In this document: in pieces, positions 6,769 to 11,873 of the stretch | Numbering within the stretch: the first letter of the stretch is position 1 | Layout: each line of letters opens with the position of its first letter | Assembly (NCBI GenBank): GCA_043819385.1 | Contig: JBDREW010000055.1 | Location: 1 to 11,873, forward strand | DNA from: JBDREW01 sp043819385 | GTDB taxonomy: Bacteria; Patescibacteriota; Minisyncoccia; Minisyncoccales; GWA2-38-27 | Length of the DNA: 11,873 nt | Reading direction: 5' to 3' | Made by a program: the position numbers and the translations under genes | The notes under the pieces: model-generated | Seen by the model: the letters and a program-made list of their open reading frames with translations, nothing else | What the model was told of the DNA's origin: nothing | Databases searched by the model: none

Positions 6769-6796
6769 ATTTTTAATTTTTAATTTTTAATTTTTA
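6769..6796. repeat. Four perfect tandem ATTTTTA heptamers before the kinase gene
   Basis: ATTTTTA is repeated four times without error at 6769, 6776, 6783 and 6790, ending 5 bases before the ATG at 6802. It occupies the place where a ribosome-binding site would be expected. Slippage would change spacing in steps of 7 bases, outside the reading frame. Confidence 0.75.
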
Positions 6797-6801
6797 TTAT
6801 T

Positions 6802-7806
6802 ATGTATGATATAATTACATTTGGGTCAGCTACTTGGGATATTTTTATGAAAACTGATAAGTTTCAAGTAGTAAAAAATAAAAGCTTTATTACAGGCAAA
6901 GGGCTTTGTCTTAGTTTAGGTTCTAAAATTAATATTGACCAAATAGCTTTTTCTTCTGGTGGTGGTGGAACAAATAGTGCTGTGACATTTGCTAATCAAG
7001 GATTTAAAACAGCTTATTCTGGAATGGTTGGAAATGATATTGGGGGAGATAAAATAATTGATGAGTTAAAAGGAAACAATGTAGATACTAAATTTATTGT
7101 AAAAACAAGTATAAAATCAACAAATCATTCAGTTGTTTTAAGTGATAAAGGAAAAAGAACTATTTTAGTTTATCGTGGCGCTTCAGAATTATTATCTAAG
7201 AGAGATATCCAATGGAATAAATTAAAAACAAAATGGTTTTATTTAGCTCCATTATCAGGTATGCTTGCTGGATTTTCAAAAGATATAGTTGATTTTGCAC
7301 ATAAAAATAAAATAAAAGTTGCTTTTAATCCTGGAACTACTCAACTTTCTTTGTCTTCAAAAATATTAAAAGAAATTTTAGAAAAAGTTGATATTTTAAT
7401 TTTAAATCAAGAAGAAGCGTCTTTATTAACTGGTATTCCTTTTGAAAAAGAAAAAGAAATATTTAAGAAAATTGACCAAATCTGTCCTGGAATTGCTATA
7501 ATGACAAAAGGAAATAATGGAGTAGTTGTTTCAGACGGAAAAAATATATATAAAGCAAAGCCCTTAAAAATAAAAGTTGTAGATGAAACAGGAGCAGGGG
7601 ATTCTTTTAGTGCAGGATTTGTAACAGGATTTATAAATTCAGGGGGGGATATTGAATCAGCTATTCAATTTGGTATAGCTAATGCTAATGCTTGTTTATC
7701 TGGTTTAGGGTCAAAATCTAATTTACTTAAAAAAGGAGATAAATTTGCTAAAATATCAATTAAAAAAGAACTTTGTTCTGAAAATGGACTTTGCAAAACT
7801 AAATAA
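6802..7806 (+). CDS. PfkB-family (ribokinase-like) sugar kinase
   Basis: ATP-dependent kinase of the ribokinase/PfkB fold, 334 residues, typical length. The sequence shows an N-terminal FGSATWDIF strand, the glycine-rich substrate-site signature SSGGGGTNSAVTFANQGF (51-68), VGNDIGGD (76-83), NxxE at 202-205 (NQEE), TKGNNG (235-240), and the second PfkB signature DETGAGDSFSAGF (261-273), where Asp267 is the catalytic base. The substrate is not decided by these motifs: a sugar, sugar phosphate or nucleoside are all possible. The aldolase gene begins 8 bases after its stop, which makes a fructose-6-phosphate kinase role attractive, but that is inference from context. An insert-like segment at about 26-50 (KSFITGKGLCLSLGSK) precedes the first signature. 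The start follows a heptamer array instead of a Shine-Dalgarno sequence. Confidence 0.9.
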   Translation: MYDIITFGSATWDIFMKTDKFQVVKNKSFITGKGLCLSLGSKINIDQIAFSSGGGGTNSAVTFANQGFKTAYSGMVGNDIGGDKIIDELKGNNVDTKFIVKTSIKSTNHSVVLSDKGKRTILVYRGASELLSKRDIQWNKLKTKWFYLAPLSGMLAGFSKDIVDFAHKNKIKVAFNPGTTQLSLSSKILKEILEKVDILILNQEEASLLTGIPFEKEKEIFKKIDQICPGIAIMTKGNNGVVVSDGKNIYKAKPLKIKVVDETGAGDSFSAGFVTGFINSGGDIESAIQFGIANANACLSGLGSKSNLLKKGDKFAKISIKKELCSENGLCKTK

Positions 7807-7814
7807 TTATTTTT

Positions 7815-8672
7815 ATGGATTTAAAGGAATATTTTAAAAAAGCACAGAAACAAAAATGGGCAATTGGTCAATTTAATTTTTCAACTCTTGAACAACTAAG
7901 AGCAATTTTTGCTTCTGCTCAAAAAACAAAAAGTCCAATTATTTTAGGAACATCGCAAGGGGAGAGTAATTTTTTAGGATTAAAGGAAATTGTTGCTTTG
8001 ACAGAAATTTCTAAAATTAAGTATAATGTTCCGGCTTTTTTAAATTTTGACCATGGAAAAGATTTGAAAGTTTTGAAATCAGCAATTGATTTTGGATATT
8101 CGGCAGTTCATTTTGATGGCTCTGAGTTATCTTTTAAAAAAAATATAGAGCAAACAAAAAAAATAGTTGAATATGCGCACAAAAGAGGTGTTTTAGTTGA
8201 GGGAGAGTTGGGTCATATTACGGGTCAATCAAAACAGCATTTAGGAAAAATAAAAATTAAAAAAGAAGATTTAACATTAGTTGACCAAGTAAATCAGTTT
8301 ATAAAACAAACAAAAGTAGATACTTTGGCAGTTTCTATTGGAAATTTTCATGGAGTTTCTAAAGAATCACCTAACCTTGATTTAGAATTATTAAAAGAAA
8401 TTCAGGAACAAACAAAAACATTTTTAGTTTTACATGGTGGTTCAGGTATTTCATCAATAGATATTAAAAAAACTATTAAACTTGGGATTGTTAAAATTAA
8501 TGTTAATACTGAATTAAGAATGATTTGGAAAGAATCTTTGGAAAAATCTTTAAGAGATAAAAAAATTAATACTAAACCATATAGTATATTATCAAATGTC
8601 GAAAATTTAATGGAGAAAAAAGTTATTGAAAAAATTAAATTATTTGGAAGTAATAATAAATATGAAAAATAA
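7815..8672 (+). CDS. fba: Class II fructose-bisphosphate aldolase
   Basis: Zinc-dependent aldolase that cleaves fructose 1,6-bisphosphate to dihydroxyacetone phosphate and glyceraldehyde 3-phosphate. The 285-residue length fits the FbaA/GatY/KbaY family. Motifs are FLNFDHGKDL with catalytic Asp79 and zinc ligand His80, HFDGSELSFKKNI (99-111), VEGELGHITG (128-137), SIGNFHG with zinc ligand His179, FLVLHGGSGI with zinc ligand His207, and VKINVNTELR (226-235) for phosphate and substrate binding. Sequence alone does not exclude tagatose-bisphosphate aldolase, but the sugar kinase 8 bases upstream and the other central-carbon genes favour the glycolytic enzyme. Its last 11 bases overlap the ATG of the next gene, indicating coupled translation. 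Confidence 0.92.
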   Translation: MDLKEYFKKAQKQKWAIGQFNFSTLEQLRAIFASAQKTKSPIILGTSQGESNFLGLKEIVALTEISKIKYNVPAFLNFDHGKDLKVLKSAIDFGYSAVHFDGSELSFKKNIEQTKKIVEYAHKRGVLVEGELGHITGQSKQHLGKIKIKKEDLTLVDQVNQFIKQTKVDTLAVSIGNFHGVSKESPNLDLELLKEIQEQTKTFLVLHGGSGISSIDIKKTIKLGIVKINVNTELRMIWKESLEKSLRDKKINTKPYSILSNVENLMEKKVIEKIKLFGSNNKYEK

Positions 8673-9138
8673 TTTGACAATAATATTATTAATAGTTATA
8701 CTTCTTATCACAGCTATTGGATTAACTATTATTGGTGGGTTTTTTAAAGATAATGCAATTAAAGAAATAAAAATTAGCACTGAGAAAAATGAGTATAAAA
8801 TTGATGATATTTTAAAATTAAATATTGAGAATAATTTAGAAGAAAAAGCTTGTTTTTCTTCAGAAAATTGTTTTCCATTTTATTTAGAAAAGAAAAATAA
8901 TTCTAAATGGGAAATTTATTTATTTCCCGAATGTAAAGAAGAAAATTTAATTGAGAAGTGTATTGAAACAAAAGAAGTTAAAGGTTTTGAGCTTATATCT
9001 TTTTCATCTTTACCTATTTTAGAGTCAATTGAATCTGGGATTTATAGAATTGCAGTGCCTATTTGTGAAAATTGTAATATAGGAGATTCTTTTAATGAAA
9101 CACAACGTTTTTATTCTAATGAATTTGAAATTAAATAA
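8662..9138 (+). CDS. Small membrane-anchored protein of unknown function
   Basis: I do not recognise the function. From the ATG at 8662 it has 158 residues: a short polar start, one hydrophobic segment (about 5-27), then an external domain that looks beta-rich (IKISTEKNEYKIDDILKLNI), like the opening strands of immunoglobulin-like or protease-inhibitor-like folds. Six cysteines (64, 70, 91, 100, 135, 138) could pair outside the membrane. I prefer ATG 8662 to the in-frame TTG at 8626, because it places the hydrophobic anchor near the N-terminus and limits overlap with the aldolase gene to 11 bases. GGAAG at 8646-8650 is the nearest thing to a Shine-Dalgarno sequence in this window. It is probably translated together with the aldolase. 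Confidence 0.7.
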   Translation: MKNNLTIILLIVILLITAIGLTIIGGFFKDNAIKEIKISTEKNEYKIDDILKLNIENNLEEKACFSSENCFPFYLEKKNNSKWEIYLFPECKEENLIEKCIETKEVKGFELISFSSLPILESIESGIYRIAVPICENCNIGDSFNETQRFYSNEFEIK

Positions 9139-9199
9139 AAAATATCCATAATTTTTAAATTATTTAAGTTAAACAAAAAATTTAAATTATTTATAAATT

Positions 9200-9205
9200 T
9201 ATAAT
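9200..9205 (+). promoter_or_regulatory. TATAAT box upstream of the ferredoxin gene
   Basis: TATAAT ends 4 bases before the ATG at 9210, slightly too close for a start at the ATG itself. An overlapping alternative, TATAAA at 9192-9197, would place the transcript start a few bases before the ATG. Either way the message would have almost no leader. The whole gap 9139-9209 is A/T only apart from a few bases, so chance matches are likely. Confidence 0.3.
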
Positions 9206-9209
9206 AAAT

Positions 9210-9428
9210 ATGAAAATTATTTTTGAACTTGAAAAATGTAGTGGTTGTGGTTCTTGCGCAGCACTTTGTCATAAAAAATGGGAATTAAAAGAAGATGGAA
9301 AATCTCAACTTTTAGGGTCTAAAAAAAATTCAGAAACTAATAATTTTGAAAAAGAGATTACAGAAAAAAATTGTAATCAAGAAGCATCTGATAGTTGTCC
9401 AGTTCAAATTATCCATATAGAGAAGTAA
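9210..9428 (+). CDS. Small [4Fe-4S] ferredoxin
   Basis: A 72-residue soluble electron carrier. Cys10, Cys13 and Cys16 (CSGCGSC) with Cys63 in the SCPV motif form a standard single [4Fe-4S] binding set. Cys20 and Cys55 occupy the places that would serve a second cluster or, in single-cluster ferredoxins, a disulfide. The second CxxCxxC set is absent, so one cluster is expected. The middle (about 24-52) is a charged loop longer than in minimal ferredoxins. A partner enzyme such as pyruvate:ferredoxin oxidoreductase is not in the window; the link to acetyl-CoA and acetate formation is inferred from the PduL and AckA genes. Confidence 0.88.
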   Translation: MKIIFELEKCSGCGSCAALCHKKWELKEDGKSQLLGSKKNSETNNFEKEITEKNCNQEASDSCPVQIIHIEK

Positions 9429-9429
9429 A

Positions 9430-9457
9430 ATTTTTAATTTCTAATTTTTAATTTTGA
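9430..9457. repeat. Degenerate ATTTTTA heptamer array
   Basis: Four 7-bp units run in register directly after the ferredoxin stop: ATTTTTA, ATTTCTA, ATTTTTA, ATTTTGA. It is the same heptamer as the array before the kinase gene, with two single-base changes. The following 9458-9486 is AT-rich and looks like further decay of the same pattern. Confidence 0.6.
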
Positions 9458-9486
9458 ATGAATTTTAAATGATTTAATTTTGAATT

Positions 9487-9514
9487 TTAATACTTAATAC
9501 TTAATACTTAATAC
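9487..9514. repeat. Four perfect tandem TTAATAC heptamers before the bL25 gene
   Basis: TTAATAC is repeated exactly at 9487, 9494, 9501 and 9508; a single A separates it from the ATG at 9516. No Shine-Dalgarno sequence is present. The array is thus part of the translation start region, or of the promoter if the message is leaderless. A diverged array of its reverse complement lies at 11684-11718. Confidence 0.8.
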
Positions 9515-9515
9515 A

Positions 9516-10190
9516 ATGTTACTTTTACAAGCTAAAATTCGTGAAGGCAAAGATAGGCCAGAAATTCTAAGAAAACAGGGTATTCTACCTGCTGTTTTGT
9601 ATGGTTCAGAAATTAAATCTCAATCCGTTCAAGTAGATTTAAAACAATTTGAAAAAATATTTGATAAGGCCGGAGAAAGTTCTTTAATTACTCTTAAAAC
9701 AGAGAATAAAGAGTTTATGGTTTTAATTCATGAGATACAAAAAGATCCTGTTTCTAGTCAAATTACTCATGTTGATTTTTATCAACCAATATTGACTGAA
9801 GAAGTTGAAGCAACTGTTCCTCTTATTTTTGAAGGAGAAGCATTAGCTGTTAAAGATTTAGGCGGAACATTAGTAAAAGAGGCTCAAGAATTAACAGTTA
9901 AAGCATTGCCTCAAAATCTTCCCCATGATATTAAAATAAATGTAGAAATTTTAAAAACATTTGAAGATGAAATTTTAGTAAAAGATATAAAGTTGACTGA
10001 GGGAGTTAAAATTATAAAAGAACCAGAAGCTCTTATTGTTAAGGTTTCTCCTCCTCAAAAAGAAGAAGAAGAATTTGAAAAACCAGCTGATGAAGAGGCA
10101 GAAAAAGTAGAAGGAGCAGAAGGAGAAGAAAAGACAGAAGGGGAAAATAAAGAAGAAGAAGTAAAAGAACCCGACAAAAGTTCTTCTTAA
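9516..10190 (+). CDS. rplY: 50S ribosomal protein bL25 (long CTC form)
   Basis: Binds 5S rRNA in the large ribosomal subunit. Residues 3-92 form the L25 beta-barrel (AKIREGKDRPEILRKQGILP, then AVLYG at 26-30, and HEIQKDPVSSQITHVDFYQ at 72-90). Residues about 94-178 form the second, TL5/CTC-type domain (VPLIFEGEALAVKDLGGTLV, LPQNLPHDIKINV). At 224 residues it is the two-domain type rather than the 94-residue E. coli type. The tail from 181 on is low complexity, rich in Glu and Lys with a few Ala, Gly and Pro, ending in KSSS; it is probably disordered. The ATG sits one base after four TTAATAC repeats. It lies outside any ribosomal operon. Confidence 0.95.
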   Translation: MLLLQAKIREGKDRPEILRKQGILPAVLYGSEIKSQSVQVDLKQFEKIFDKAGESSLITLKTENKEFMVLIHEIQKDPVSSQITHVDFYQPILTEEVEATVPLIFEGEALAVKDLGGTLVKEAQELTVKALPQNLPHDIKINVEILKTFEDEILVKDIKLTEGVKIIKEPEALIVKVSPPQKEEEEFEKPADEEAEKVEGAEGEEKTEGENKEEEVKEPDKSSS

Positions 10191-10204
10191 AAGAATATTT
10201 AGAC

Positions 10205-10247
10205 GGGCAAGGCCCACTATCAATTCTTTACGTAGTAATGCGGGCAT
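10205..10247. other. GC-rich spacer with three small hairpins
   Basis: In the 91-bp gap after bL25, three short perfect hairpins follow one another: GGGC-AAG-GCCC (10205-10215), TTAC-GTA-GTAA (10228-10238) and ATGC-GG-GCAT (10238-10247). GCCC at 10212-10215 could alternatively pair with GGGC at 10242-10245. There is no T-run. It does not fold as a tRNA. Function unknown; possibly a remnant of a dispersed repeat. Confidence 0.35.
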
Positions 10248-10281
10248 GGGAAATTAATAATTATTAAAGTAATTTTTATAT

Positions 10282-11673
10282 ATGTTTTCTTATATCCCAA
10301 AAATATTAATATTTTTTATTTTAATCTCGGCTTTGATTTTGCCGGGATTTATTTTTGCAGAAGATTTAGAAAAAAAATGTTTAGATTTATCTATAAAAGG
10401 ATGTGTTGATTTAAGTAAAGATGTATGCAAAGTAGAACTTCAAGAATGTGAAAAATATTATACAGCAGAAAGTCAGAAAATTCAAAATGATATAAATATA
10501 ACAGCAGGTGAGAAAAAAACTCTTCAAAGTAAAATTTCTGGCTTAAATAATAAAATTAAAGATTTAAATTATCAAATTAATAAAAGTAATTTGATTATTA
10601 AAGATTTAGGAGTGCAAATTGGAGACACTGAAACGTCTATTATTAAAAGTGTTTCAACTATTGAAGAATCAAGAAATAAATTAGCAGTTATTTTGAGAAC
10701 AATATATGAAGAAGATGAAAAACCAATTGTTGAAATTTTATTAACAGAGCCAGATCTTTCAAGTTTTTTTGATAATATAATTGCTTTAGAGATTTTAAAT
10801 TCTAAAAATAAAGATCTTTTGTTTGATATTAAATCTTTAAAATCTAATTTAGAAGTTCAAAAAGTAAGTTTAGATGAAGAAAAAGTTGATTTAGAAGAAG
10901 TTGTAAAAATGAAAGAACTTCAAAAAGGACAGAATGCTGAAGCAAAAGGAGAGCAAGAATATTATTTAGGATTAACTGAAGCACAATATCAACAAAAAAT
11001 AAATGAAAAAGCAGATGTTGATAGAAAAGCAGCTGAAATTAGAAGTAGGATTTTTGAATTAGTTGGAGTAACAAAAGCTCCTACATTTGGAGAGGCATAT
11101 CAAATGGCAAAAAATGTTGAATCATTATTAGGAGTAAGACCTGCCTTAGTTTTAGCTGTTTTACAACAAGAATCAGCAATTGGAAAAAATGTTGGCCAAT
11201 GTTATTTAAAAAATTCTGCTACAGGAGATGGAATAGTAATTAATTCAGGGAAATTTGTTTCAAAAGTAATGAAACCGACAAGAGATGTCTCTCCCTTTTT
11301 AACAATTACGCAAGATTTAGGCAGAGATCCATTTACAACCCCTGTTTCTTGTCCAATGAGTTTTGGATATGGTGGAGCAATGGGACCAGCTCAATTTATT
11401 CCTTCTACTTGGATATTGTATAAAGAAAAATTGAAAAATGTATTAGGCAGGTCTGCTGACCCTTGGAATATTCAAGATGCTTTTACAGCTTCTGGTCTTT
11501 ATTTAGCAGATAATGGGGCATCAGCTCAAACATATAATTCTGAATGGAGGGCAGCAATGATTTATTTTTCTGGTTCTACAAATCCTAAATATAGCTTTTA
11601 TGGCAATTCAGTAATGAATACAGCAGCTGGCTTCCAAAAAGATATTGAAGCTCTTGAAGCGTCAAATAAATAA
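10282..11673 (+). CDS. Secreted coiled-coil protein with MltB-like lytic transglycosylase domain
   Basis: Probable peptidoglycan-cleaving enzyme of 463 residues acting outside the membrane. A signal peptide (hydrophobic 8-22, likely cleavage after FIFA at 26) is followed by a short segment with four cysteines (33, 41, 49, 56). A long coiled coil (about 60-260) resembles those of PcsB/EnvC-type cell-wall regulators. The C-terminal domain (about 265-455) carries MltB-type motifs: LAVLQQESAIGKN with candidate catalytic Glu297, YGGAMGPAQFIPSTW (363-377), DPWNIQDAF, and ALYLADNG-like SGLYLADNG. In MltB enzymes this domain cuts the MurNAc-GlcNAc bond to give 1,6-anhydro ends. Cys307 and Cys357 could form a disulfide near the active site. 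A cell-division or cell-wall remodelling role under control of the coiled coil is inferred. It stands alone after a 91-bp gap and has no Shine-Dalgarno sequence. Confidence 0.85.
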   Translation: MFSYIPKILIFFILISALILPGFIFAEDLEKKCLDLSIKGCVDLSKDVCKVELQECEKYYTAESQKIQNDINITAGEKKTLQSKISGLNNKIKDLNYQINKSNLIIKDLGVQIGDTETSIIKSVSTIEESRNKLAVILRTIYEEDEKPIVEILLTEPDLSSFFDNIIALEILNSKNKDLLFDIKSLKSNLEVQKVSLDEEKVDLEEVVKMKELQKGQNAEAKGEQEYYLGLTEAQYQQKINEKADVDRKAAEIRSRIFELVGVTKAPTFGEAYQMAKNVESLLGVRPALVLAVLQQESAIGKNVGQCYLKNSATGDGIVINSGKFVSKVMKPTRDVSPFLTITQDLGRDPFTTPVSCPMSFGYGGAMGPAQFIPSTWILYKEKLKNVLGRSADPWNIQDAFTASGLYLADNGASAQTYNSEWRAAMIYFSGSTNPKYSFYGNSVMNTAAGFQKDIEALEASNK

Positions 11674-11683
11674 GAATTAGGTG

Positions 11684-11718
11684 GTATTAAGTATAAAGTA
11701 GATAGTATTGTGTATTAA
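11684..11718. repeat. Five degenerate GTATTAA heptamers in exact 7-bp register
   Basis: GTATTAA, GTATAAA, GTAGATA, GTATTGT and GTATTAA start at 11684, 11691, 11698, 11705 and 11712. The consensus is the reverse complement of the TTAATAC units before bL25. It lies between the transglycosylase stop and the insertion-sequence end. Confidence 0.65.
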
Positions 11719-11749
11719 ACAAAAAATAGGGGATAATGAACTGGGCCCC

Positions 11750-11781
11750 AAAAAGTAGACACAATTAAGTGTCTACTTTTT
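11750..11781 (+). terminator. Hairpin terminator inside the insertion-sequence tip
   Basis: AAAAAGTAGACAC (11750-11762) and GTGTCTACTTTTT (11769-11781) are perfect reverse complements around AATTAA, a 13-bp stem ending in a T-run. Its left arm is part of the terminal repeat itself. It would stop transcripts entering from the upstream gene before they reach the transposase. Confidence 0.75.
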
Positions 11782-11800
11782 CTATTAAGTCGTTTATGTA

Positions 11801-11806
11801 TATAAT
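11801..11806 (+). promoter_or_regulatory. TATAAT box for the insertion-sequence ORF
   Basis: TATAAT lies 30 bases before the ATG at 11837 and 19 bases after the tip hairpin, so a transcript from it starts downstream of the terminator. A TG two bases upstream of the box is close to an extended -10. No clear -35 is visible. Confidence 0.4.
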
Positions 11807-11836
11807 AGAATAATAATTAAAGAATAATAAAATAAT

Positions 11837-11873
11837 ATGTTTAATCAAGAACAAATCAAGGAATTATTAAAGA
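11837..11873 (+). CDS. Partial ORF, probable first ORF (OrfA) of the insertion sequence
   Basis: The ATG at 11837 opens a frame reading MFNQEQIKELLK before the window ends, only 12 codons. The assignment as the OrfA helix-turn-helix protein of an IS3-type element rests on its position behind the terminal repeat, not on the sequence. The 12 residues are too few to identify a family. Confidence 0.45.
   Translation, partial: MFNQEQIKELLK

Larger units (their letters stand above)
11737..11873 (+). mobile_element. Left end of a probable IS3-family (IS150-like) insertion sequence
   Basis: The tip begins TGAACTGGGCCCC at 11737 and continues with AAAAAGTAGACA to 11761. This matches the general form of IS150-group IS3 terminal repeats: a TG start, a C-run, then AAAAAGT and GACA. 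An internal hairpin, a TATAAT box and an ORF start follow in the expected order. The element runs off the window, so the transposase, the right end and the target duplication cannot be seen. Confidence 0.6.

Noticed and set aside
8626..8661. Earlier TTG start for the small membrane protein
   Set aside because: It would add 12 residues before the anchor and increase overlap with the aldolase gene to 47 bases; the ATG at 8662 follows a weak GGAAG and gives a normal anchor.
8402..8680. 92-residue open frame on the minus strand
   Set aside because: It lies opposite the aldolase gene, whose catalytic motifs are certain; low-complexity hydrophobic product typical of an AT-rich antisense frame.
9154..9193. 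13-bp direct repeat TTTAAATTATTTA (9154-9166 and 9181-9193)
   Set aside because: It lies in almost pure A/T sequence where such matches are expected by chance; kept only as a note.
9975..10247. 90-residue open frame on the minus strand
   Set aside because: It is the antisense of the Glu/Lys-rich bL25 tail, giving a run of Phe; no plausible protein.
10202..10250. tRNA-like fold after the bL25 gene
   Set aside because: Hairpins are only 4 bp, with no acceptor stem, anticodon loop or T-loop sequence on either strand.
1..11873. Alternative genetic code (TGA read as Gly or Trp)
   Set aside because: Conserved domains contain no in-frame TGA and one gene ends with TGA, so the standard bacterial code is sufficient.

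Overview
The window looks like a chromosomal segment from a small-genome, strongly AT-rich bacterium, most likely of the Candidate Phyla Radiation (Patescibacteria, Parcubacteria-like). This is inferred from the compact gene style, Lys/Ile/Asn-rich proteins, a short acetate kinase, a PduL-type phosphotransacetylase in place of Pta, small single-membrane-anchor proteins of unknown function, near absence of Shine-Dalgarno sequences, and intergenic gaps full of short repeats. The standard bacterial code fits: stops are nearly all TAA, with one TGA (6585-6587), and no in-frame TGA needs reading through. No rRNA or tRNA gene was seen, and all convincing genes are on the + strand.

Layout. 1-207: two tandem copies of a 67-bp unit, a 17-bp perfect hairpin terminator and a TATAAT box just upstream of a pduL-like gene. 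208-2076: pduL and ackA, separated by a 282-bp gap that holds a near-perfect 121-bp-period tandem duplication. 2154-2714: a degenerate response-regulator receiver fused to a zinc ribbon. 2834-5230: phosphoenolpyruvate synthase. 5253-6587: two membrane-anchored proteins of unknown function, the second with five cysteine pairs. 6592-6676: a third, diverged copy of the repeat found between pduL and ackA. 6802-9138: PfkB-family sugar kinase, class II fructose-bisphosphate aldolase and a small membrane-anchored protein, tightly packed and probably one operon. 9210-9428: a small ferredoxin. 9516-10190: ribosomal protein bL25 of the long CTC type. 10282-11673: a secreted coiled-coil protein with an MltB-like lytic transglycosylase domain. 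11737-end: the left end of a probable IS3-family insertion sequence, with a hairpin terminator inside its tip and the first codons of its first ORF.

The metabolic genes fit together. PfkB kinase and aldolase belong to upper glycolysis, and PEP synthase links pyruvate and PEP. Ferredoxin could take electrons from a pyruvate oxidoreductase not present here. PduL and AckA turn acetyl-CoA into acetate with gain of ATP. This is a plausible minimal fermentative set, although the substrate of the PfkB kinase is not fixed by sequence.

The most unusual material lies between the genes. A repeated element occurs in three copies; each can fold into two mutually exclusive hairpins, and both folds survive in the diverged copy through paired changes. 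Exact 7-bp tandem repeats stand directly before the starts of the kinase and bL25 genes, and related heptamers recur in other gaps.
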